A stretch of 50,765 bases of DNA from Nocardiopsis sp. JB363. GTDB taxonomy: Bacteria; Actinomycetota; Actinomycetes; Streptosporangiales; Streptosporangiaceae. The position numbers were made by a program, and so were the translations under genes. Below are positions 7,123-15,634 of the stretch, piece by piece. Position 1 is the first letter of the stretch; the number at the start of each line of letters is the position of its first letter. The stretch spans positions 1-50,765 of the forward strand of contig NZ_FRFF01000081.1 in the NCBI RefSeq assembly GCF_900143625.1, given 5' to 3'. The notes beneath the pieces were generated by a model that worked only from the letters and a program-made list of their open reading frames with translations, did no database searches and had not been told where the DNA came from.

Positions 7123-8133
7123 ATGAAGACCTCCCCGGATCCCTCCGTCACGACCACCGCCGCACCGCTACGCCTTCTGTCCGGGTGGCGCGCGAAGTTC
7201 GTGCTGCTCACCCTGGTGTGGGGGATGAGCTTCGTCCTGATCCGGATCGGCGCGGAGGTCCTCACCCCCGTGCAGTTGTCCCTGGGACGCATGCTCCTGG
7301 GTGCGCTGCCCCTGGTGGCCGTCCTGTTCCTGCGCGGGGGTCGGCTGCCCACCTCCCCCCGCTTGTGGGGTCACCTGTTCGTGGCGGCTCTACTGCTCAA
7401 CACGATTCCCTTCACCCTGTTCGGGTTCGCCGGGAAACTCATCCCGTCCGCGCTCATGGGGATCGTCAACGCCTCCACCCCACTTTTCGGCGTGGTGTTC
7501 TCGATGCTGTTGCTGTCCGACGAACGACCCGACCGCGAACGCGTACTCGGGCTCGCGATCGGTTTCCTCGGCGTGCTCACCGTCTTCGGGGTGTGGAACT
7601 CCCTGGCCACGGTGACCGTGGACGACCGCGACGCGATGCTCGGCATGCTCCTGGTGGTGGGAGCCACCGTCTGCTACGGGATCGGTACTCCCTACCTGCG
7701 CCGGTTCGTCGCCGGGACCTCGCACAGCGCCTTGGAACTGAGCGCCCTCCAGCTTCTGCTGGGCTCGTTGCCCCTGCTGCTGATCGTCCCGTGGTCCGGT
7801 GGTGTACCCACCGGTCTGACCTGGCAGGTGGTGCTGGCGGTGACCGCCCTGGGCGCCCTCGGCACCGGCTTCGCCTACATCCTCCAGTACGGGATCGTCC
7901 GCGGGGCCGGAGCGACCGTGGCCACCACCGTCACCTACGCGGTGCCGGTGGTGGCGGTGACCGCCGGGGTCGTCCTCCTGGGCGAGACCTTGACCTGGAA
8001 TCAGCCGTTGGGCGCGCTGGTGATCATCGTGGGCGCCGCGCTGTGCCAGGGAGTGGTACGAGTGCGACGTCCCCGAGGGAGCGGCGGACGTGCCCATGCC
8101 AGGGCCACCGTCGGCACCGAAGGCCGGTCCTGA
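7123..8133 (+). CDS. EamA/DMT-family transporter (metabolite exporter)
   Basis: Ten-helix drug/metabolite exporter of the plasma membrane, 336 residues, made of two EamA repeats (about 20-150 and 165-300). Diagnostic features are WGMSFVLIRIG in the first helix, ...MLLGALPLVAVLFLRGG, the PLFGVVFSMLLLSDERPDRER junction at the end of repeat one, and PVVAVTAGVVLLGETLTWNQPLGALVIIVGA at the end of repeat two. The C-terminal tail is basic and cytoplasmic. It is divergent from the LysR gene and probably controlled by it through the dyad at 7058. Transcription ends at a strong hairpin at 8157-8193. Substrate is not predictable. Confidence 0.85.
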   Translation: MKTSPDPSVTTTAAPLRLLSGWRAKFVLLTLVWGMSFVLIRIGAEVLTPVQLSLGRMLLGALPLVAVLFLRGGRLPTSPRLWGHLFVAALLLNTIPFTLFGFAGKLIPSALMGIVNASTPLFGVVFSMLLLSDERPDRERVLGLAIGFLGVLTVFGVWNSLATVTVDDRDAMLGMLLVVGATVCYGIGTPYLRRFVAGTSHSALELSALQLLLGSLPLLLIVPWSGGVPTGLTWQVVLAVTALGALGTGFAYILQYGIVRGAGATVATTVTYAVPVVAVTAGVVLLGETLTWNQPLGALVIIVGAALCQGVVRVRRPRGSGGRAHARATVGTEGRS

Positions 8134-8156
8134 ACCCGGTAGAGGCCCTCACATGA

Positions 8157-8193
8157 AGAACGCCCGTGCCCGGGAAGCGGGCACGGGCGTTCT
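8157..8193. terminator. Bidirectional terminator between the EamA exporter and rluD genes
   Basis: A perfect 16-bp stem: AGAACGCCCGTGCCCG (8157-8172) with CGGGCACGGGCGTTCT (8178-8193), loop GGAAG. It lies between convergent genes ending at 8133 and 8248. Confidence 0.8.
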
Positions 8194-8247
8194 CCCCTGC
8201 GAGTGAAGGATCCCCATGGTCGAACGAAGCGCCGACCACGCACCGTC

Positions 8248-9174
8248 CTAGTCCTCGCGAAGCTTGTCGACCGCGGCGGACAGGTCGTCCGGATAGGGAC
8301 TGGAGAACTCCACCGGGCGGTGCTCGGTGGGGTGCTCGAAGCCCAGGCGGACCGCGTGCAGCCACTGACGGCGTACACCCAGCCGTTCGGCCAGGGTCGG
8401 ATCGGCACCGTAGAGCATGTCGCCGACACAGGGGTGACGCAGCGCGGACATGTGCACCCGGATCTGGTGGGTGCGCCCGGTCTCCAGATTGATCTCCAAC
8501 AGACTGGCGGCCCGGAAGGCCTCCTGTGTGTCGTAGTGGGTCACCGAGTCGCGTCCGCCCGCGACCACGGCCCAGCGGCCGTCCCCGGCGGGGTGCCGGT
8601 CGATCGGAGCGTCCACGGTGCCGCGCAGCGGGTCCGGGTGGCCTTGGACCAGCGTGTGGTAGCGCTTGTCCACGGTGCGTTCCTTGAACGCCCGCTTGAG
8701 AACGCTGTAGGCGGTCTCGCTCTTGGCGACCACCATCAGTCCGGTGGTGTTGGCGTCCAGGCGGTGCACGATGCCCTGGCGTTCGGCGGCGCCACTGGTG
8801 GCCAACCGCACCCCGGAGGCCAGCAGTCCCTCCAGGACACTGGGCCCGGTCCAGCCGACCGTGGGGTGGGCGACCACACCGACCGGCTTGTCCACCACGA
8901 TGATGTCCGCGTCCTCGTGCACGATGCTCATGCCGGGGACGGGGTCGGGGCGTGGCACGGGGGCGGTGGGCGGTGGCGGAAGGGTGACCTCCAGCCAGGC
9001 CCCGGCCTGGACCCGGTCGGACTTGCCGGCCTCGGCGCCGTCCAACAGGACGCCGCCGTCACCGATCAGTTCGGCCGCCCGCGTACGGGAGAGTCCGAAC
9101 AACCGCGCGATGGCGGAGTCGAGTCGATCACCCTCCAGGCCGTCGGGGACGGGCAGGTTCCTGATGTCGCTCAT
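8248..9174 (-). CDS. RluA/RluD-family RNA pseudouridine synthase
   Basis: Isomerises uridine to pseudouridine in RNA, most likely 23S rRNA. The N-terminal S4 RNA-binding domain (about 17-65: [30 protein letters not shown]) precedes the RluA catalytic domain. The catalytic Asp140 is in the [10 protein letters not shown] signature (HRLD at 137-140). The [12 protein letters not shown] segment (94-104) and [19 protein letters not shown] are further family motifs. The 308-residue length is usual for RluD. Its ATG overlaps the lspA stop (ATGA), the common actinobacterial lspA-rluD arrangement. The exact target positions (1911/1915/1917 in E. coli) cannot be read from sequence. Confidence 0.9.
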   Translation of the reverse strand: MSDIRNLPVPDGLEGDRLDSAIARLFGLSRTRAAELIGDGGVLLDGAEAGKSDRVQAGAWLEVTLPPPPTAPVPRPDPVPGMSIVHEDADIIVVDKPVGVVAHPTVGWTGPSVLEGLLASGVRLATSGAAERQGIVHRLDANTTGLMVVAKSETAYSVLKRAFKERTVDKRYHTLVQGHPDPLRGTVDAPIDRHPAGDGRWAVVAGGRDSVTHYDTQEAFRAASLLEINLETGRTHQIRVHMSALRHPCVGDMLYGADPTLAERLGVRRQWLHAVRLGFEHPTEHRPVEFSSPYPDDLSAAVDKLRED

Positions 9175-9755
9175 TCGGCCTTCTTCCCCTCACCGTCGGC
9201 GTCCGGATTCTCCGTGTTCGCCTCGGCTTTGGCGGTGTCCTCGTCGACGACCTTCGTCCCGTCCAGGTTGAGGCCCTTGAAGGTCAGCGCGACCACCAGG
9301 CAGGCCCCGACCACCACGCAGGAATCGGCGATGTTGAACACCGGCCAGTTCGGCACCCGGATGAAGTCGACGACGGCGCCGTGCAGGGGCGCCGGGTCAC
9401 GGAAGAAACGGTCGACGAGGTTGCCCGCGGCGCCGCCCATCATCAGGCCGAGGGTGACGCCCCACCACACGCTGCGCACGCGCCAGCCGATGTAACCGAT
9501 GGCGAGGACGACGATGCTGGCGATGATGGTGAACACCCAGGTGTAGCCGGTGCCCAGTGAGAAAGCGGCGCCGGTGTTGAAGACCAGGGTGAACTGGAGA
9601 AAGCTGCCGATCACGTCGACGCTCTCGCCCGGCCTGAAGGCCGCGAGGGCCCACTCCTTCGTGGCGAGGTCGACGGCGATCGCCACGAGCGCGACCAGCA
9701 GCAGGAGAAGGTACCTGCGCGGCCGGGCCTTGGTCTTGTCGTCGGTCGTGGTCAT
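9171..9755 (-). CDS. lspA: Lipoprotein signal peptidase (signal peptidase II)
   Basis: Aspartic membrane protease that removes the signal peptide of diacylglyceryl-modified prolipoproteins. Counting from ATG 9755 the protein is 194 residues with four hydrophobic segments (about 14-30, 70-90, 96-112, 140-160). Catalytic aspartates are Asp115 in [10 protein letters not shown] and Asp144 in VFNIADS, both in their conserved contexts; the FNTGAAFS segment is also conserved. The acidic/lysine C-terminal tail is cytosolic. The open frame extends upstream to 9875, but that would run over the region just before the zinc-finger gene and adds a non-conserved 40 residues, so 9755 is preferred. Overlaps rluD by four bases. 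Confidence 0.92.
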   Translation of the reverse strand: MTTTDDKTKARPRRYLLLLLVALVAIAVDLATKEWALAAFRPGESVDVIGSFLQFTLVFNTGAAFSLGTGYTWVFTIIASIVVLAIGYIGWRVRSVWWGVTLGLMMGGAAGNLVDRFFRDPAPLHGAVVDFIRVPNWPVFNIADSCVVVGACLVVALTFKGLNLDGTKVVDEDTAKAEANTENPDADGEGKKAE

Positions 9756-9784
9756 GTTGTCGTCCCCAGGGGGCTCTACCTCGG

Positions 9785-10195
9785 TCAGCGACGCTCCTCG
9801 CGCTGTTTGCAGGTCACGCACAGGGTCGCTCTGGGAAAGGCCTGAAGGCGTGCCTTCCCGATGGCCTGACCGCATGACTCACAGACCCCGTAGGTTCCCG
9901 CGTGCATTCGTTCGATCGCCCGTTCGCCCTCGGCGAGCAGGTCACGAGTATTGTAGGCCAACGCCAGGTCGTGTTCGCGTTGGAAGGCCTTCGCACCGGT
10001 GTCGGCGGGATCGTCCCCGGCGCCCTCGACGGGGTCCTGGAGCCGTTCGGCCACCTCGTCCTCGGTCTCCTGGACCTTCTCCCGCTGGAACCCGACCTCG
10101 GTCCTCAGTTGTTCGCGGACCTCCGCGAGCTCCTTCGGGGTCCACGGGTCCTCCCCGGGACGGATCGGTAGCCTCGACGCTTCGGTGGTGTTCAT
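9785..10195 (-). CDS. DksA/TraR-family C4 zinc-finger protein
   Basis: 136 residues from the preferred ATG at 10195 (an upstream start at 10219 is open). The N-terminal half is a helical coiled coil (LAEVREQLRTEVGFQREKVQETEDEVAERL ... NTRDLLAEGERAIERMHAGTYGVC). The C-terminus has the DksA/TraR zinc finger CESC-x17-CVTC. DksA proteins bind the RNA polymerase secondary channel; actinobacterial versions are poorly studied and often lack the acidic tip, so the RNAP role here is family inference. It lies 29 bp upstream of lspA and is probably co-transcribed with lspA-rluD. Confidence 0.82.
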   Translation of the reverse strand: MNTTEASRLPIRPGEDPWTPKELAEVREQLRTEVGFQREKVQETEDEVAERLQDPVEGAGDDPADTGAKAFQREHDLALAYNTRDLLAEGERAIERMHAGTYGVCESCGQAIGKARLQAFPRATLCVTCKQREERR

Positions 10196-10340
10196 CGCAC
10201 TCCCCTTCGCGCGACTCACGATCTGCTCCGCGCCCCTTCGGAACTGCGAGTTCGCCCCCGGCGCGGTGCCGTGAGTGGTGCGGCGAAGCCTAGGAGCTCA
10301 ACCGGCGCATGGCAATCGACCACCCGTGGCCCGGATCATG

Positions 10341-10601
10341 TCACTCGGCGGCGGCGAACCCGCCGTAGTCCTCCGCGAGCAGCGCCAGATGCGGTTCGTC
10401 GAAGACCGCCGGGCCGCCGTGCGGTCCGGTGAGCACCTCGATCACCCAGTCCACGTCCTCGGCGTCGTCCTCGCCCGCGAGCATGTCCCGGTGCACCCGG
10501 CACGGCTCGTATCCCTGCTCCCACAGCTGCTCGGCCAGCTCGTCGGCGTCCTCACGATCCGCCAGGGTCACCAGCACCGCGCCTCGTGTGCGCTCGGCCA
10601 T
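10341..10601 (-). CDS. Conserved small acidic protein of unknown function
   Basis: I do not recognise the family. From ATG 10601, with GGAGGG about 8 bases upstream on the coding strand, it encodes 86 residues, acidic (many Asp/Glu), with alternating strand/helix pattern: RGAVLVTLADREDADELAEQLWEQGYEPCRVHRDML then VDWVIEVLTGP. This looks like a small ferredoxin-like alpha-beta fold. No membrane segment and no cysteine pairs. It is divergent from the ileS T-box leader. An in-frame extension upstream exists but would run through the T-box, so I reject it. Coding status is supported by the ribosome-binding site and codon bias. Confidence 0.6.
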   Translation of the reverse strand: MAERTRGAVLVTLADREDADELAEQLWEQGYEPCRVHRDMLAGEDDAEDVDWVIEVLTGPHGGPAVFDEPHLALLAEDYGGFAAAE

Positions 10602-10661
10602 GGCCGCGCCCTCCCACATAATCAGCGGTACGCCTTGCCGTACTGCGTTATCCTGAATGCC

Positions 10662-10985
10662 GTGTCGATGGGGACGAGTAACGCTGGCCCCGACCGGACA
10701 GGCACAGCCTAGAGGCGCGGTGCCGGTCCAAGCGACCCGGGGACGGTGCGAGCCCGGGGGTACGACCAGCGCGAAGATCACCCCGGAGCAGCCGGAAGAA
10801 CAGGCGTGCCACCTCCTCGATGAGCGGTGGAGCACCCCAGTAGAACCGGCGTGAACCCAATGAAGTGGGACCCGTCACCGAACCGCTCCGCGGTCACGGT
10901 CACGGTTCCAAGGAGGGTGGTACCGCGGGGCGCAGTATGCCTCGTCCCTCCGTCAGGAACATCCCTGATGGAGAAAGGTACGACG
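10662..10985 (+). ncRNA. T-box riboswitch (tRNA-Ile) controlling ileS translation
   Basis: Leader RNA sensing uncharged tRNA-Ile. Stem I: GGGG (10670-10673) pairs with CCCC (10781-10784) and CGCTGG (10682-10687) with CCAGCG, leaving an internal loop with ACGAGTAA (AGUA motif) on one side and CGAAGATCA on the other. The specifier is ATC at 10777-10779, followed by a purine. The T-box AGGGTGGTACCGCGGG is at 10914-10929; TGGT (10918-10921) matches a tRNA end ACCA. Antisequestrator: GGAGGG (10912-10917) with CCCTCC (10946-10951), and GCGGGGC with GCCTCGT. The alternative hairpin CTCCGTCAGG (10948-10957)/CCTGATGGAG (10964-10973) traps part of the ribosome-binding site. Regulation is thus translational, as known for actinobacterial ileS leaders. 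No terminator is present. Confidence 0.93.
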
Positions 10986-13900
10986 GTGACCGACGACCCC
11001 CGGCCCGAATCCCGCGCGCTGCCACAGCTGCCCGCTCAGATCGACCTGCCCGAGACGGAGCGCGAGATCCTCGGCCGCTGGTCGAAGGAGAACGTCTTCC
11101 AGCGCTCCCTGGACCAGACCCGCGGCAAGCAGAACTGGGTCTTCTACGAGGGCCCGCCCACCGCCAACGGCCAGCCCGGCGTCCACCACGTCGAGGCGCG
11201 CGCCTTCAAGGACGTCTTCCCGCGCTTTCGCACCATGCGCGGCTACCACGTCGACCGCAAGGCCGGCTGGGACTGCCACGGCCTGCCCGTCGAGGTGGCC
11301 GTGGAGAAGGAACTCGGCCTGAGCGGCAAGAAGGACATCGAAGAGTTCGGCATCGCCGAGTTCAACGAGCGCTGCCGCGAGTCCGTCCTGCGCAACGTCG
11401 ACGCGTTCACCTCCATGACCGAGCGCATGGGCTACTGGGTGAACATGGACGACGCCTACCGCACCATGGACCCGCAGTACGTGGAGTCCGTGTGGTGGGC
11501 GCTCAAGCAGATCTGGGACAAGGGCCTGCTGGTCCGCGACTTCCGGATCAGCCCCTACTGCCCGCGCTGCGGCACCACGCTGTCCGACCACGAGCTCGCC
11601 CAAGGGTACGAGACCATCACCGACCCGTCGGTGTACGTGCGATTCCCGGTCACCTCCGGCCCGCTGGCCTCACCCGAGCACCCCACCTCGATGCTGGTGT
11701 GGACGACCACCCCCTGGACCCTGGTGTCCAACACCGCGGTGGCCGTGCACCCCGAGGTGAAGTACGTGGTGGCCACCAACGGCGACGAGCGCCTCCTGGT
11801 CGCCGAACCACTGTTCGAGAAGGTCCTCGGCGAGGGCTGGGAACTCACCGGTGAGAGCTTCGAGGGCGACGAGATGGAACGCTGGACCTACCAGCGCCCC
11901 TTCGAGCTCGTTCCGTTCGAGGAGACCGCGCACTTCGTGGTGCTCGCCGACTACGTCACCGTCGAAGACGGTACCGGTCTGGTCCACCAGTCGCCCGCCT
12001 TCGGTGCCGACGACATGGTGGTGTGCCGCGCCTACGACCTGCCCGTGGTCAACCCGGTGCGCCCCGACGGCACCTTCGAGGAGGAACTGCCGCTGGTGGG
12101 CGGTGTCTTCTTCAAGGAGGCCGACAAGACCCTGGTGGCCGACCTCAAGGACCGGGGGCTGCTCTTCCGCCACAAGGCGTACGAGCACTCCTACCCGCAC
12201 TGCTGGCGCTGCCACACCGCGCTCCTCTACTACGCCGTCCCGTCCTGGTACATCCGCACCACCCGGGTCAAGGACGAACTGCTCGCGCAGAACGACGTCA
12301 CCAACTGGGTGCCGGAGAACGTCAAGGAGGGCCGCTTCGGCGAGTGGCTGCGCGGCAACGTCGACTGGGCGCTGTCCCGCAACCGCTACTGGGGCACCCC
12401 ACTGCCGATCTGGGAGTTCCCGGACGGCCGCCAGATCTGCGTGGGCTCCTTGGCGGAACTGAGCGAGCTCAGCGGCCAGGACCTGTCCAACCTGGACCCG
12501 CACCGCCCCTACGTCGACGACGTCGTCATCCCCGACCCCGACGCCGACCCGTCCCTGCCCGAGGACCAGCGGGTCGCCCGCCGTGTGCCCGAGGTCATCG
12601 ACGCCTGGTTCGACTCCGGTTCCATGCCGTTCGCCCAGTGGGGCGCCCCGCACCAGAACAAGGACACCTTCGAGGCGAACTTCCCGGCCCAGTACATCTC
12701 CGAGGCCATCGACCAGACCCGCGGCTGGTTCTACTCGCTGTTGGCGGTCAGCACCCTGGTGTTCGGCCGTAACTCGTTCGAGAACGTGGTCGTGCTCGGC
12801 CACATCCTCGCCGAGGACGGGCGCAAGATGAGCAAGCACCTGGGCAACGTCATGGAGCCCATCCCCGTGATGGACCGGCACGGCGCCGACGCGCTGCGCT
12901 GGTTCATGCTGGCCAGTGGTTCGCCGTGGAACGCCCGCCGGGTGGGCCACAGCGCCCTGGAGGAGATCGTCCGCAAGGTGCTGCTGACCTACTACAGCAC
13001 CACGTCGTTCTTCACCCTGTACGCCAACACCGGTACCGGCTGGGATCACTCCCGGCTGGCCGAGGCACCCGCGCCGCAGGACCGTCCGCTGCTGGACCGG
13101 TGGCTGCTGTCGGAGCTCAACGAGGTCGTCCGCGACGTCACGCGGTCGATGAACGACTTCGACACCACCGGAGCGGGTCGTCGTCTGACCGCGTTCGTCG
13201 ACGACGTGTCGAACTGGTACGTGCGCCGTTCCCGTCGCCGGTTCTGGGGCGGGGCCGACACCCCCGAGGGCGCGGCGGCGTTCGCGACGCTGTTCGAGGC
13301 CCTGGAGACCATCACCCTGCTGATGGCGCCGATCGTGCCGTTCCTGACCGACCACGTGTGGTCGGCGCTGCGCCGGCCCGACGCGGCCGACTCGGTGCAC
13401 CTGGCCTCCTGGCCGGAGGTGAACGAGGACCTGATCGACTCGGACCTGTCCCGTCGGATGGCGTTGGCCCGCCGCCTGGTGGAGCTGGGACGTTCGGCCC
13501 GGGTGGACTCGGCGGTGCGCACCCGTCAGCCGTTGGCCCGCGCCCTGGTGGGCGCCTCGGGCTTCGCGGACCTGCCGGAGCAGCTGCGGGACCAGGTGTC
13601 GGACGAGCTCAACGTGGTCGGCCTGGACTCTCTGTCCACGGTCGGTGGCGACCTGGTCGACTACGTGGTCAAGCCGAACTTCCGTGCCCTGGGCAAGCGG
13701 TTCGCCAAGCGCACCCCGTTGGTCGCCAAGGCCATCCAGGCGGCCGATCCGGCGGCGCTGGTCGAGCAGGTGCGGTCCAGCGGATGGACGCAGGTGACGG
13801 TCGAGGACGAGCCGGTCGACGTGAGCGCCGACGAGGTGCTGGTGACCGAGCAGCCCCGTGAGGGTTGGGCGGTGGCGACCGAGTCCGGTGAGACCGTGGC

Positions 13901-14186
13901 CCTGGACCTGGATCTGACCCCGGAGCTGCGCCGCGCCGGTCTGGCCCGCGAGATGGTCCGGATGCTCCAGGAGGCCCGCAAGAGCGGTGGCCTGGCGGTG
14001 TCCGACCGGATCCACGTGTGGTGGACCGCCGAGGACGAGACCGTTCGGCACACCCTGGCCGAGCACGGGCAGGCGATCGCCGGTGAGGTGCTGGCCGACG
14101 CTTTCGTGGCCGGCACGGGTGAGGGGGCGCCGCACTCCACCGCTTCGGAGGAGCTCGGTGTGACCTTCGTCTTCCGCAAGGCCTGA
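10986..14186 (+). CDS. ileS: Isoleucyl-tRNA synthetase, type 2 with GVHH signature
   Basis: Charges tRNA-Ile. 1066 residues, the length of actinobacterial IleRS. The class I 'HIGH' signature reads GVHH (residues 65-68, in PPTANGQPGVHHVEARAFKD), i.e. the first and third positions are exchanged relative to HxGH. KMSKS appears as KMSKH (614-618). The CP1 editing domain follows (SMLVWTTTPWTLVSNTAVAVHP), and the anticodon-binding domain contains DDVSNWYVRRSRRRFW. The GTG at 10986 is chosen because AAAGG lies 7 bases upstream; the ATG at 10968 is buried in the sequestrator hairpin and the longer frame from 10827 runs through the riboswitch. Single-gene unit ending at a strong terminator. GXHH in type-2 IleRS has been linked to very high mupirocin resistance. 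Confidence 0.96.
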   Translation: MTDDPRPESRALPQLPAQIDLPETEREILGRWSKENVFQRSLDQTRGKQNWVFYEGPPTANGQPGVHHVEARAFKDVFPRFRTMRGYHVDRKAGWDCHGLPVEVAVEKELGLSGKKDIEEFGIAEFNERCRESVLRNVDAFTSMTERMGYWVNMDDAYRTMDPQYVESVWWALKQIWDKGLLVRDFRISPYCPRCGTTLSDHELAQGYETITDPSVYVRFPVTSGPLASPEHPTSMLVWTTTPWTLVSNTAVAVHPEVKYVVATNGDERLLVAEPLFEKVLGEGWELTGESFEGDEMERWTYQRPFELVPFEETAHFVVLADYVTVEDGTGLVHQSPAFGADDMVVCRAYDLPVVNPVRPDGTFEEELPLVGGVFFKEADKTLVADLKDRGLLFRHKAYEHSYPHCWRCHTALLYYAVPSWYIRTTRVKDELLAQNDVTNWVPENVKEGRFGEWLRGNVDWALSRNRYWGTPLPIWEFPDGRQICVGSLAELSELSGQDLSNLDPHRPYVDDVVIPDPDADPSLPEDQRVARRVPEVIDAWFDSGSMPFAQWGAPHQNKDTFEANFPAQYISEAIDQTRGWFYSLLAVSTLVFGRNSFENVVVLGHILAEDGRKMSKHLGNVMEPIPVMDRHGADALRWFMLASGSPWNARRVGHSALEEIVRKVLLTYYSTTSFFTLYANTGTGWDHSRLAEAPAPQDRPLLDRWLLSELNEVVRDVTRSMNDFDTTGAGRRLTAFVDDVSNWYVRRSRRRFWGGADTPEGAAAFATLFEALETITLLMAPIVPFLTDHVWSALRRPDAADSVHLASWPEVNEDLIDSDLSRRMALARRLVELGRSARVDSAVRTRQPLARALVGASGFADLPEQLRDQVSDELNVVGLDSLSTVGGDLVDYVVKPNFRALGKRFAKRTPLVAKAIQAADPAALVEQVRSSGWTQVTVEDEPVDVSADEVLVTEQPREGWAVATESGETVALDLDLTPELRRAGLAREMVRMLQEARKSGGLAVSDRIHVWWTAEDETVRHTLAEHGQAIAGEVLADAFVAGTGEGAPHSTASEELGVTFVFRKA

Positions 14187-14196
14187 TCCGAGAGCC

Positions 14197-14232
14197 GAAG
14201 GGCGCCGCTTCCGTTGCGAAGCGGCGCCCTTC
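14197..14232. terminator. Terminator after ileS
   Basis: Perfect 15-bp stem GAAGGGCGCCGCTTC (14197-14211) / GAAGCGGCGCCCTTC (14218-14232) with a 6-nt loop, between the convergent ileS and the acidic membrane-protein gene. It probably serves both. Confidence 0.8.
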
Positions 14233-14240
14233 GTGTGTGC

Positions 14241-15563
14241 TCAGTTCGTGTGGGAGGGATCCTTGGGGCGTTCCTCGACCTCGTCCGAACCGTTCTCGTC
14301 GTCCTCCGGGGCCGACTCGTCGAGGATCGCCGCGTAGGCGACCGCCGCGTCCTCTTCCGAGGCGGTGAGGTCCTCCTCGGGTTCCCTCACCTCGTCGGTC
14401 TCCTGGACCTCGTCCTCGTCGTCCTCTGCGTCCTCGGAGTCGTCCACCGAGAAACTCTCATCGGTGTCCGTTTCCCGAGCCGCGGTCCGATCCGGGTCTG
14501 CTTCGTCCTCTTCGTCCTCTTCGGCCTCTTCGAGGACCTCGTCGGTCTCGTCCTCGTCCTGGACGTCCTCGGCGGACGCGTCCTCGTCGGAGACAGCCAC
14601 CTCCCCCGGCTCGTCCTCGTCCGGTTCGAAGGTTTCGACAGTGTCGGCCTCGGCCTCGGGTGCGTCACCCTCCGGCTCTACGGTCTCCTCGACTTCGGGA
14701 TCCTCGACCGGTACGTCCTCGTCGACCTCATCGGCCTCGTCCCGGACGGCGGTCTCAGTGGGTTCCCGGGAGCCATGGTGGTCGTCGAAGCCCTCGGAGG
14801 TCTCCTCAGGCTCCACGGACGCGTCCTCAGTGGTCTCCGTGGGCTCCTCGTCCTCGACGGTGGGCTCCGGGTCGAGGTGGGTGAACGCCGCACTGGCACC
14901 GACGGGTTCCGCGGTGTCCGCGGACTCGTCATCGTCGGAGCCGGCTTCGCTCGTGTCGTCCGCCGGCTCGAAGGTCTCATGGGGTTCCGCCGCGTGCGCG
15001 TCGCTCGGCGAGGGCTCGAAGTCCTCGTCCACCGGATCGGTGGTCACGGGGGTGTCGAGGTCGCGCTCGGGGGTGCGGTGGTAGGCGAATGCGGAGGCAG
15101 GGGCCTCTTCGGATTCGTCCTGATCGGGCTGGGGCGGGGTCTGGGCCACCCGGATCGGTTCAGGCCAATCGCCCTTGGTGGGGGTCTCCCACCGGGGAAC
15201 GTCGAACTCCGGTTCCTCCTGGGGTTCCTCGCCCCAGGGCCGAGGCTCCGGAACAGGGGTGTCCCGCACCGACTTCTCGGCCGGTGCGGGTACGCGCCCA
15301 GGTTGCTCCGACTCCCATGTGGGGCCCGGTACCGCGGCGGGGGCCGCGGGGACGGACGACTTCCCCAAACCGTCCGTCCGTGCCGTATCCGTTCTGTCCG
15401 CGCCGAACCTGCCTTGGAGCAGAGCGCCCAGCAGAAGGAGGACGCTCAGTGCGCCGAGTCCCAAGGCGATGTACACCAGGGTTGTCTCGGCGAACACCAG
15501 TGCGGCCGCGATGACGGCGATGGCCGCCAGCACCGCCACGGTTGCGAGGATGCTAAGGATCAC
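14241..15563 (-). CDS. Membrane-anchored, extremely acidic low-complexity protein
   Basis: Function unknown. 440 residues from GTG 15563. Residues 1-50 form two hydrophobic helices (ILSILATVAVLAAIAVIAAALVF and LVYIALGLGALSVLLLLGALL) joined by a short turn, so both ends face the same side. Residues ~55-440 are a disordered tail dominated by Glu, Asp, Ser, Thr and Pro, with few hydrophobics and no recognisable domain; near the C-terminus ASEEDAAVAYAAILDESAPEDDE looks like a short amphipathic helix. It lies 71 bp downstream of wag31 on the same strand and may share its transcript, which hints at a role at the growing pole (inference). The acidic tail is likely to vary in length between strains. 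Confidence 0.7.
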   Translation of the reverse strand: MILSILATVAVLAAIAVIAAALVFAETTLVYIALGLGALSVLLLLGALLQGRFGADRTDTARTDGLGKSSVPAAPAAVPGPTWESEQPGRVPAPAEKSVRDTPVPEPRPWGEEPQEEPEFDVPRWETPTKGDWPEPIRVAQTPPQPDQDESEEAPASAFAYHRTPERDLDTPVTTDPVDEDFEPSPSDAHAAEPHETFEPADDTSEAGSDDDESADTAEPVGASAAFTHLDPEPTVEDEEPTETTEDASVEPEETSEGFDDHHGSREPTETAVRDEADEVDEDVPVEDPEVEETVEPEGDAPEAEADTVETFEPDEDEPGEVAVSDEDASAEDVQDEDETDEVLEEAEEDEEDEADPDRTAARETDTDESFSVDDSEDAEDDEDEVQETDEVREPEEDLTASEEDAAVAYAAILDESAPEDDENGSDEVEERPKDPSHTN

Positions 15564-15634
15564 GGGTCGACCAGGGCCTTTACACGTGTTGAGCCGGAGT
15601 CTTCAGTTGTTCGGAGTCACATACCGCTGGAGGG

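Noticed and set aside
10827..10985. N-terminal extension of ileS to 10827 or start at ATG 10968
   Set aside because: The extension translates the T-box structure, and the ATG 10968 lies in the sequestrator stem; GTG 10986 has AAAGG at 7-nt spacing.
11670..14135. 821-residue minus-strand frame opposite ileS
   Set aside because: Antisense shadow; the plus strand encodes unmistakable IleRS.
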